Positions 55,130-64,000 of a stretch of DNA of 64,000 bases are shown here, piece after piece (the stretch's first letter is position 1; every line of letters starts with the position of its first letter). Under the pieces are notes generated by a model that searched no databases, was not told the origin of the DNA, and saw only the letters and a list, made by a program, of their open reading frames with translations. A program made the position numbers and the translations under genes. The DNA lies in contig JACVVK020000321.1 in assembly GCA_018292915.2 (NCBI GenBank), positions 687,501 through 751,500 on the forward strand. Direction: 5' to 3'. The DNA is from Batillaria attramentaria (lineage: Eukaryota > Mollusca > Gastropoda > Batillariidae).

Positions 55130-55694
55130 CACTATTTCAACTGACTGTGCAAGAAATGCATTTAGGATTCTCTCCACTGATTTTCGTTATTGGTATGTAT
55201 TGTACCTCTGTATACGACATACTGAGTGGGCTTTATTTTATTTTATTTTATTTTATTTCTAATTTTTTTTCCTTAAGTGCATTGCTTTGGTGAAATTGAT
55301 TGTTTGAATAATGTCAATGTCTTAATTCTTTCCATGTTTTTAATCGGTCACTCACCTTTGATTTATTTAAATTGTGTAATGATCACGAACTATGAAATGT
55401 TCCATGTGGTTATATATGTACTCCCAAATTCTGGGAGCCAGAGTCTGGAGCTTTAAGATGAATGCTGTAATTGCAAATGTATGACATGGTTTTGTTGTAC
55501 ATGTACATGCATCACGTGTTTGTTCCACAGAGAAAACTTAATAATGAAGAGTTTGAGATCATATGAACACAAGACTTCCTTGAAGTCAGTTGCTTGGTAA
55601 CCAGAATTACCTGAACATGCTCAGGACAACAAACAGGACAACAAAAACAACAGCAGCAACAACAACTTAGTCAAAATGCACAGACTGTGCACGT

Positions 55695-55772
<78 letters not shown>

Positions 55773-56049
55773 CCACCACCACTGACAAAACATATATACC
55801 GGTACACATACATGCACACAATCACACTGACAAACAAAACCAAACATAACTGATTTCATTTGTATGTGGAACATACTGGTTATTTATGCGTGTCTTGTGT
55901 ATACTTCAGGCCAAAAAGAAGATAGGCAAGGCAGAGAAGGAGAAGCTGAAGAAGGAGGAGCAGGAAAGAAAAGAATTAGAGGAGGGTGAGTGAAGTCCTC
56001 TTCCTCCCCCCCCCCCCCCTTTTTTTTTTTTTACTGCTTTATTGTCCCT

Positions 56050-56087
<38 letters not shown>

Positions 56088-58464
56088 TAATATAATAATA
56101 ATAATAATAATGAGTATTGTATAGGCGCTTTACCCAATTTCATGAATCGGCTCAAAGCGCCGCGAACTGAACCCAACACGCACGCTCACGTGAATCACAC
56201 GCATTCTCTCACACGCTGGACATACACACATTACAATCACGTGGTGCGAAGGGTCAGCTCAGCTATTTAAATTTCTGAATTTAGAATTGCATTTATTTTT
56301 CAAATTTGGTGGGGGGGAAACATGTCGCTGGGTTGTTTTTTTTTTCTTTTGGATAAACCTTGCCTTAGACTTTTAGCACACGGTCACCTAGACTATATAT
56401 GTGTTAATCACCTGCACAATTCCAGTTTAAAGGAAAGCAATTATATAGAACTTGCTTGCAAGAGGTGAAATACTGAGGTCATATTCACCATCATAATAAT
56501 TGCATAATCCTGATAAATGTGTGGTGGTTGAGATAGAGATAGTACTGTCTGATGCTAACAAACATGTAAGGGTTGGGCAAGAGTAAGGCAGTGTAGGTGG
56601 GCAAGAGTAAGGCAGTGTAGGTGGCTGTTAGGTTTGTTTTTTTTAACCTTTATGTTGCATGAATTCGCTCACATTATTGTGCAAATTTTCGAGCAGCTGT
56701 CACATTTATACTTAATTGTTTGATCATCTTATTTTCTGACTTCTTTATATACCTGGTCTTTTTACTTCTTTTTTTTGTCTGTTGCTTCCATCTACATACA
56801 GGAGATTTAACAGGTTTCTAAAGCTGACTTTCTTTCTTGTTTTTTTTTTTTTTTTTTTAAATAGTTGTTTTCCTTGTTGATACATTCGTGAATGCATGCA
56901 TACACTGTTCCTGAATTATAAACAGGGTATTACATTTCAGGGTTCCCCAACCCCCACCCCCTCTCTCTGTTTGCTTGCTTGTTTGTTTTCTTGTACAGCC
57001 TTAGTTCTTTCTTTTTTTTTTTCCAACTTATTTTACATTCATTCATCCATTATTTTGTAAGCTTTTAGACAGTTATCCGTTTTCATTATCTTTGTTCAAA
57101 TTTTTGTTTTATTTTGTTTCAGTTAAAATTCCACTTTTCGTGTGTGCATCTGAGAGAGAGAGAGAGAGAGAGTTGAAATGTGATAAAAAGCTTTTGTTTA
57201 CAGTGGTTACCAGCAGTCAAAAGAAATTTAAAACAGACATGACCGAACAAAAACAAGAAAACAACAACCAAAAAAAAAAAAAAAAAATGTCTTTAACTGC
57301 CATATAACACGATCATTCCAGAAAACAGCAACGAAGGATCATGATTTGAACAACAGTATAAGGATGTCAGTGTATTGTAATGAATGACAATGGACAATGA
57401 CGTTTTGTCTTTCCTCAGAGGAAGAGCGTGCAAAGCTACAAGAGGAGGAGAAACGACGGAAGAAAGAAGAAAAGCTGCTGGAAGTTGAAAGACAAAAGCT
57501 TGAAAATGAAGTGAGTACACACTACATCAGTAAAAGCCACAAAAGTCTGCAGGGAGACTCATTACTTACTTACTTAGGCCCTTGGCTCCACGTGGAGCAT
57601 AGGCCATCGACAACCCTTCGCCATCGCACTCTGTTCTGGGCTAGTTTTGCCACTCCAGTCCAGTTGGTACCCTGCTTACATAGCTCTGCCTCAGTGTCCC
57701 GCCTCCAGCTGTTGCGAGGCCGGCCTCTCTTCCTTTTCCCCTGCGGGTTCCATGTCAGGGCTTGGCGTGTGGTGCTGGATGCTGGCTTCCTGAGGGTGTG
57801 TCCAATCCAGCCCCACTTCCTCCGCAGGATCTGCTTGGCCACTGGTTCCTGCCCCGCTCGCTCCCACAGCTCTTCATTCCGGATCTAGGGAGACTCATTG
57901 CTACAGTGCTTATAGGGTTCTCACACACTGCGATTCTGCAGGCCGACCAGTGGTGAAATGCCCTCAGATCCAAATAAATCCGCTTGTAGCGGGAACTCCC
58001 TGCAGACGCCACCGCCGAGATGCCAGTGAATAGAGCACGGTCCTATTTTTTCCTCGCCACACCAGCAAGTCGCCGCTGACCATGCTTTGTGTATTGGAGC
58101 GCCGGGCCAGTGGTGCAGCTGGTAGCCAAAGTGTTTTGCAATGTATGACCGCAAACCCCACGCAATACACAAGCGGGTGCCTCGCAGGCACTCTACGTTT
58201 GACAAGGCCTTTAGGGGCCGGGGATGTTGTGTTTTGTTGTGTTATGAACAGAAAAGGCGTGTAACAATGATGTTATCTGCTCTGAGTGCAGGTGCTCACC
58301 CATATATCTGTTTCTGTGACACTCTCTGTGTCTCAGTCTGTCTCAGTATCTGTCAGTCTGCCTCCTTGCCTGTCTGTCTCTCACTGTCTGCCTGCCGGCC
58401 TGTCTGTATGCCTGTATATCTCTGTGTGTGTGTGTACATGTCTCTGTCTGTCTGTTTGCCTGCC

Positions 58465-58495
<31 letters not shown>

Positions 58496-61400
58496 GTGTC
58501 TGTCTGTCTCATTGAAAGATTTTCTAATTTTAATAGATAGTCTTTGGGTTCAGTAGATAATTTTCTTTGCTGAAGTGTTTTCTAATTTGAGTAGATAGTC
58601 TTTGAAGGTTTAGCAACATCAGGTTTGCAAATACGTGTTGGAGAATTTGTCTGCCACCTGTTCTTTCCTCTCATCATGATACTGCAACAACAATCATCAT
58701 TACAATCTCTCTCTTTTTCTTTAACAAACAACAGAAAAACATATTTGTGTTAAGACTGTTGTTAAATTGTCTCTGAAATCCATCTCGTAAATGTCTGCTA
58801 CAGGAACGGAAGCAGAGAAGAATTGACATGACAGAACTGATGGACATGATTCACACTAACAGGAAAAACCTACAGGCTAAAGACGATGAACGACGAAAAC
58901 AAGCAAAGGTATGTTACTGTTCTTGGTGATATTTAGTCCTTTGTAGTGGGTTTTTCTTCAACCATGACAACAGTATCACCATGAACACTGCCTCAGCATA
59001 TGCACGACCAATATCACAGTGCACACTTACACAGCATGCTCACCATCAGTGTCACCATGCACAGTGTCATATTCACCATAAGTATCACCATGCGCATTGA
59101 CTGTCACACCTTATTCACCATCAGTACACGCATCACAATGTGCGCCGATTGTCACACCATCAGTATCACCATGCACGCTGACTGTCAAACATCATTCACC
59201 ATCAGTATCGCCATGCACGCTGACTGTCAAACATCATTCACCATCAGTATCGCCATGCACGCTGACTGTCAAACATCATTCACCATCAGTATCGCCATGC
59301 ACGCTGACTGTCAAACATCATTCACCATCAGTATCACCATGCACGCTGACTGTCAAACATCATTCACCATCAGTATCACCATGCACGCTGACTGTCAAAC
59401 ATCATTCACCATCAGTATCACCATGCACGCTGACTGTCAAACATCATTCACCATCAGTATCACCATGCACGCTGACTGTCAAACATCATTCACCATCAGT
59501 ATCACCATGCACGCTGACTGTCAAACATCATTCACCATCAGTATCACCATGCACGCTGACTGTCAAACATCATTCACCATCAGTATCACCATGCACGCTG
59601 ACTGTCAAACATCATTCACCATCAGTATCACCATGCACGCTGACTGTCAAACATCATTCACCATCAGTATCACCATGCACGCTGACTGTCAAACATCATT
59701 CACCATCAGTATCACCATGCACGCTGACTGTCAAACATCATTCACCATCAGTATCACCATGCACGCTGACTGTCAAACATCATTCACCATCAGTATCACC
59801 ATGCACGCTGACTGTCAAGCATCATTCTCCATCAGTATCGCCATGCACGCTGACTGTCAAGCATCATTCTCCATCAGTATCACCATGCACGCTGACTGTC
59901 AAGCATCATTCTCCATCAGTATCACCATGCACGCTGACTGTCAAGCATCATTCTCCATCAGTATCACCATGCACGCCGACTGTCAAACATCATTCTCCAT
60001 CAGTATCACCATGCACGCCGACTGTCAAACATCATTCTCCATCAGTATCACCATGCACGCTGACTGTCAAGCATCATTCTCCATCAGTATCACCATGCAC
60101 GCTGACTGTCAAGCATCATTCACCATCAGTATCACCATGCACGCCGACTGTCAAACATCATTCACCATCAGTATCACCATGCACGCCGACTGTCAAACAT
60201 CATTCACCATCAGTATCACCATGCACGCCGACTGTCAAACATCATTCACCATCAGTATCACCATGCACGCCGACTGTCAAACATCATTCACCATCAGTAT
60301 CACCATGCACGCTGACTGTCAAACATCATTCACCATCAGTATCACCATGCACGCTGACTGTCAAACATCATTCACCATCAGTATCACCATGCACACTGAC
60401 TGTCAAGCATTATTCACCAATGATATCACGCACACCAGTCACCATGCCTTATTCTCCATCAGTATTTCTCTGTCAGCTAAGCTGCCAGTATAGTAGTTTG
60501 TTGATATTACACACTGCCATTGATAACTTAGCTTCACTATAATTGTTTTACACATTAGTCCACACTTTATTTTTATTTGGGGCTGTCGGTGGTCTAGTGG
60601 TGAAGCGACTTCATCACCAATGCGAGAGGTCAGGTTTTGAGTCCCACTCCGGGTGGAGAATTTTTCCTCCTTGTACGTGGCACCATTCATTCGTGCTGAT
60701 TGTCAGGGGTTTTCTCTGGGTACTCCAGCTTCCTCTGCTTTGGAAAGTGTCAGCCGACAAAAATTGCAAATAAAATGCAGTTCTAAATTCCAAAGCTTAA
60801 ATAGCCGAGGTGACCCTTCGCATCAGGTGATTGTAATTTGTTCATGTCCAATGTGTGAGAGAATGCTTGTGATTCATGTGAGCGTGCGTGTTGGGTTCAG
60901 TTTGCGGCGCTTTGAGCCAATTCAAGAAATTGGGTAAAGCGCCTATACAATACTCAGTAATTATTATTATTATTATTATTCTCGCTGTCAAATTGCAGTG
61001 GGATCGCTACATGAGGTGTGATGGGTCTCCTGATCCCACAATCCAGGGGGAGATCAACACATACATCAACCTGGAGCTTGAGAACAAAGACCGAGATGAT
61101 GCTGAGAGTGTTCTGAAGGACAGCCAGCAGCACCTTGCTGTGAGTCTCTCCTCAATTGTTGTTTTGGAGTCTCGCCAGTAACAGCTGCTCACTTCGTCTA
61201 GTTCGCAGCCTTGAGCAGTATCCGGGCGAATTGTACCTATACAGCCACACAAATTTGGTATAGTTCGCCTGCTTAATGCAGTTTAGGGTTAGATTTAGGG
61301 TTAGGTTTAGGGTTGGCGAGGTTACCTTGTGCTAATGGTACAATCGCTATGGTGTTTAGATGGTCGTTGTGCATTTACCGTAAAGTTTGGTCTATTGAGC

Positions 61401-63054
61401 GCACCTTTATATAAGCCGCACCCTCTAAATTAAAAAAAAAAAGAGGATTTTTTTTCACAAATAAGCTGCACTGGTTTTTAAGCTGCAGATATATATACAA
61501 CTACATTACTGTGTACAGACATATATACGTCAAAGATTATCAGTGAAATATCATTGCAGCTTTTCCATGCAGCATCGTATTGTCACAGATCTGAAAGCGT
61601 TTCTTTTAGAACATTATCAGTGACCATTCACTCATTATATACAGCAGAAACCTGCATTTCATGAACGTTATCGGTAAACACGATGTAGTGAGTGACAAGG
61701 AAGCTAAAAATAGACATGGCTCCTGGAATGGGAAAAGTCCGCAAGTAAACCGCATCGTTGTTTAAGCTGGAGGAAAATGTTGCGGCTCATAGTCCAAACA
61801 TAGTCCAAACTTTACGGTACATGAGGTGCAAACGGCACAAGGGTGCGAACTATACCAACGCAGCTTAACTGCTCAGTCCCTCGCTACCATTCTGAAAGGA
61901 GCCCCCCCCCCCCCCCTTCCCATTAAAGTGCCTTTTAGTTATGGCAGAAGTGCACAACTTGATCTTATAAAGTTAAATGGCATTTTCTATGTGTGGTCAT
62001 AATTGGGTACACTCCATTCTACTGTTGGAAAATTCATCAGTAAACATTTGTTTGAACAGGCATATTTGAAGAGCACAGCAAGTAGATAACCCACCTGCAA
62101 GAATCAGCAGTCATTTTTATGCTGGACTACAGCTGGGGCGAAACATTTGTACTGGCCTTTTTCTCCTTGCCGAGTCTTTGCTATCAGCCACATGTGGTGG
62201 AAAAGCCTCAAGCTGTTTGGTGGTAGTTTTTCCTAGACTGCTTTGGTGTGGAAGGCTTGTTGTGTGCTTAATACCACATCCAAGCAGAACACTGATGTTT
62301 TGTTCAACCAAAAATTTTGAAAAATGAATGAAGTGTTGGATGATAATGTTGAAGAAAGGGTGTTGATACTAAGGATTTTGTATTTAAAAAAAAATAAAAA
62401 TGTTTTGACAGTTGATTGCAGAACTGGATTTTCTGCTGGCCGACACACCACTGGAGGACTTGCCAAATCAAGAACGACAGCGTTACCGAGAGGTGAGATA
62501 ACTCAGACTGGGATCATGAGAACCGGTTTCACTTAGAAATGACTGTACAGCTGGTCTGCATCACACACTGTTGCATTTTATTTGCTTAACTTGTAACCAC
62601 TTCGCTGTCATTACCGTTTCCGTTTCTTTTTAAAAGTAGAAATATTCAAAAGACAACAGGAATTAATACCCATAACATTAACATACTGTCCGTTTTCATC
62701 ATCGGTGTAATGGAGTATATTGTGAATATCTTTATCAGATTTAGTTAATTATGGACATATTGGTGTACACCTGCCAGTTATTTGGTCACGATTATTTATC
62801 AATTCTTTCCACTTTTTAAACATATAGCACCACCCACCCAGAGTCCACCATCCCCAACCCAACCACCCATCCCCACCCACCTGCTGCCCACAAATACCTC
62901 GACCCCCACCCCTCACGCCTCTCCTGTTTCCTTATATTTATCCGTTTATAGATTTTCTGAACTTCCAGGACCCCCCCCCCCCTCCCCCCAACATGCCCCC
63001 TGCAATCAACATTAGCCCCTATACCCCCACACCCTTTACACATGCACGCACGCG

Positions 63055-63099
<45 letters not shown>

Positions 63100-63856
63100 G
63101 CGCACACACGCACGCACACACACATAAAAAGAAGCCTGATGACACATAGCTACTATTTTCCGTGCAGACAATTGGAGAACTGCAGCACTTGATCCAGACG
63201 AAGCTTGGTGTGGCAAGTCTACAGGTTCTGTGTGATGCGTCCAAGTTGCAGGACCCAGAGACCAGCAACTTGCAGTTCACCCTGAAAAACGACAACGTTT
63301 CCCTCTGTATGTGGGGCAACTTGAGCAAGAACCCCAGGTCTGGCAGTGTGCAGGTCGCACCCATTGTCAAGTGCACTACGTTTTGATTACCACTGACTTC
63401 AGTGGATAGTAGGATAGATTTGCCTGTATTTCTCTGACCAGGCAGCCAGCTCGGATAACCAACATTCTAAAGCATTGGACTTTCACTGCTCAAGTGCACT
63501 ACGATCTGATAAGCCATTTCCAAAATTTTTTGAATATGCTTGTGTTGTCTGCTAACCATGTTTTGAGCCTTTCTATATTCTGAAAGTCAGTAATAATAAT
63601 AATAAGAAGAAGAAGAAAAACTGAGTATTGTGTAGGCGTTTTAGAAGCAGTTGTGCCCTTTCACCATTTTATAGTAACTCCATGTGATCTGCCCACAGGA
63701 TCAAGTCTTTTGAGTTCGGAGAGGCTGGGTTTATATTTGACATCCCAAAGACCTTGACGCTGTCCAGCTGCGCCATTCGGTACATGCACACAAAGTTCGA
63801 CCACTTCTCGTCCTACAGTAAAGCCTTCTATCCCCGCCGCAAGAGAAGGGAGGAAG
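53165..63856 (+). CDS. DNAI7: Dynein axonemal intermediate chain 7 (CASC1), N-terminal 276 residues; continues past the right edge
   Basis: Coding exons: 53165-53170 (only ATG CCG), 55910-55985, 57419-57510, 58804-58908, 60999-61139, 62412-62492, 63168-63337 and 63699-63856, all GT-AG and in phase; the last ends in phase 1 with gaag|gtaagg, so more exons follow outside the window. The start [20 protein letters not shown] parallels the Lys-rich start of human CASC1. Residues 10-93 are a Glu/Lys/Arg-rich coiled coil. [20 protein letters not shown] (94-113) matches the diagnostic CASC1 segment with [47 protein letters not shown] and FIFDIP follow in family order. DNAI7/CASC1 is a ciliary protein linked to axonemal dynein assembly or docking. 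The six-base first coding exon is unusually short but is supported by perfect splice signals and by the family's N-terminus. Introns contain a SINE-B, a LINE fragment and a 30-unit minisatellite. Confidence 0.93.
54255..54334 (+). repeat. Compound microsatellite (GT)29(GA)11 in DNAI7 intron 1
   Basis: GT passes directly into GA, as at 14267-14378. Confidence 0.95.
55004..55132 (+). repeat. Microsatellite (CA)n, interrupted, in DNAI7 intron 1
   Basis: CA run with CCACG and CACG interruptions toward the right. Confidence 0.95.
55697..55770 (+). repeat. Microsatellite (CA)37 in DNAI7 intron 1
   Basis: Uninterrupted CA; ends 140 bases before DNAI7 exon 2. Confidence 0.96.
56046..56312 (-). mobile_element. 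SINE-B, 3' half, in DNAI7 intron 2
   Basis: Minus-strand copy with a long (AAT)n tail at 56053-56112, then gcgctttacccaatttcatg and on to caaatttggtggg. Confidence 0.78.
56575..56622 (+). repeat. Perfect tandem duplication, 24 bp x 2
   Basis: gggcaagagtaaggcagtgt-aggt occurs twice in succession within DNAI7 intron 2. Confidence 0.9.
57564..57886 (-). mobile_element. 5'-truncated non-LTR retrotransposon (3' end) with 13-bp target duplication
   Basis: The identical sequence AGGGAGACTCATT flanks the insert at 57551-57563 and 57887-57899. The insert read on the minus strand encodes the C-terminal tail of a LINE reverse-transcriptase polyprotein ([32 protein letters not shown]) and ends in a TAAG/TTAC microsatellite tail. 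This is a classic target-primed insertion truncated at the 5' end. It lies in DNAI7 intron 3. The same 3' end occurs at 47206-47290. Confidence 0.85.
58320..58510 (+). repeat. Degenerate to perfect (CTGT)n in DNAI7 intron 3
   Basis: Loosely periodic ctgtctgcctgcc text becomes perfect (CTGT)n at about 58465-58508. Confidence 0.92.
59158..60417 (+). repeat. 42-bp minisatellite, 30 units in exact register, in DNAI7 intron 4
   Basis: The first clear unit starts at 59158 (catcagtatc) and the last at 60376, exactly 29 periods of 42 bases apart. Degenerate units precede it from about 58970 and follow to about 60470. As 42 is divisible by 3 and the unit lacks stops, two frames stay open through the array, giving repeats of [14 protein letters not shown] in one and [14 protein letters not shown] in the other. 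Variant units are clustered: atcgcc forms at the left end, an aagcatcattctcc block near 59815-60110, and cacgccgac forms near 59965-60285. It lies between DNAI7 exons 58804-58908 and 60999-61139, so it is intronic. Confidence 0.95.
60578..60983 (+). mobile_element. SINE-B, full length, directly before a DNAI7 splice acceptor
   Basis: Head ggtggtctagtggtgaagcg, central block somewhat diverged, 3' part and (TTA)n tail to about 60980. The DNAI7 acceptor aattgcag ends at 60998, so only about 15 bases separate tail and acceptor. Confidence 0.83.
61255..61858. mobile_element. MITE family E-like element (outer) interrupted by another MITE, in DNAI7 intron 5
   Basis: TTGGTATAGTTCGC at 61255-61268 is perfectly inverted at 61845-61858. 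The left arm contains a telomere-like tttagggtta stretch (61279-61325). A second MITE occupies 61378-61817. Confidence 0.7.
61378..61817. mobile_element. TA-flanked MITE nested inside the 61255-61858 element
   Basis: TACCGTAAAGTTTGG at 61376-61390 is perfectly inverted at 61805-61819, giving TIR CCGTAAAGTTTGG with TA on each side. Interior ends carry ataagccgcac / gcggctcatag motifs. TA targets suggest mobilisation by a Tc1/mariner-type transposase. Confidence 0.75.
62128..62212 (+). mobile_element. Degenerate SINE-A fragment in DNAI7 intron 5
   Basis: Reads cagctggggcgaaacatttg, tactggcctttttctccttg and atgtggtggaaaag. Head and tail are missing. Confidence 0.5.
63034..63122 (+). repeat. Microsatellite (CA/CACG)n just upstream of a DNAI7 exon
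   Basis: CA array with CACG ends, 45 bases before the exon starting at 63168. Confidence 0.93.
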
Positions 63857-64000
63857 GTAAGGTGTAATGCCAGACAGTCTGTCTTTTGTCTTTATACCAT
63901 TTAGTCTTTAGGTTTGTCTTGTGAAAATTTCTCAGGTGCTAGGTGATGGGAGAAACGTACACCACTGGAACTGGCAAAATGAGTTGGGGCAGCAAAAAAA

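Noticed and set aside
57570..57842. Protein-coding gene on the minus strand in DNAI7 intron 3
   Set aside because: It is the C-terminal tail of a LINE protein within an insertion bounded by a 13-bp target duplication.
59158..60417. CRISPR-like array
   Set aside because: Units are contiguous 42-bp repeats without unique spacers, in an animal genome.
59000..60542. Two long overlapping open frames (497 and 481 codons) with 14-residue repeats
   Set aside because: They arise from a 42-bp tandem repeat with no stops in an intron of DNAI7; no splice links, no start context and both frames equally open.
61279..61325. Interstitial telomere or chromosome fusion site (TTAGGG-like)
   Set aside because: Only a few degenerate units, enclosed within the arm of a MITE; more likely part of the element.

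Overview
The window is nuclear DNA from an animal, most likely a marine mollusc and possibly a gastropod. That identification is an inference: genes are split by GT-AG introns, long (CA)n/(GT)n arrays occur every few kb, and two tRNA-derived SINE families and several MITE families recur throughout. No bacterial, plasmid or phage feature is present. Exon boundaries below were set by reading splice sites and checking codon phase through every junction.

Layout. 1-9150: intergenic, mostly repeats (SINEs, microsatellites, duplicated segments). 9156-13560 (+): an unrecognised 652-residue protein in two coding exons, with a possible promoter and 5' UTR exon upstream. 13560-16840: intergenic, convergent. 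16844-32025 (-): an eight-exon ZIP metal transporter of the ZIP8/ZIP14 type, 500 residues, whose introns hold a foldback-type element, MITEs, SINEs and duplicated blocks. 32100-38400: repeat-rich intergenic DNA with remnants of non-LTR retrotransposons. 38432-47873 (-): a complete 14-exon actin-like BAF53 gene (ACTL6A), 430 residues. 48700-49629 (+): TSSC4, divergent from ACTL6A. 51295-51898 (-): ETFRF1/LYRM5, convergent with TSSC4. 53165-63856 (+): the first eight coding exons of DNAI7/CASC1, divergent from ETFRF1 and running off the right edge. Human CASC1 and LYRM5 are also head-to-head neighbours, so this pair looks like old conserved microsynteny.

Functions. The genes do not form one pathway. 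They are a metal-ion importer, a chromatin-remodelling subunit, a U5 snRNP assembly factor, a mitochondrial LYR protein and a ciliary dynein factor, plus one unknown low-complexity protein with repeated R-P-x-S-C motifs. Two close divergent pairs (ACTL6A/TSSC4 and ETFRF1/DNAI7) probably share promoter regions.

The most distinctive non-genic features are a 30-copy 42-bp minisatellite inside a DNAI7 intron that keeps two reading frames open for about 480-500 codons, a 2.1-kb inverted-repeat element in a ZIP intron, CAGG-ended MITEs with 5-bp target duplications, and microsatellites carried inside mobile repeats. I found no clearly undescribed functional system. The unknown protein and the repeat families are the best candidates for novelty.
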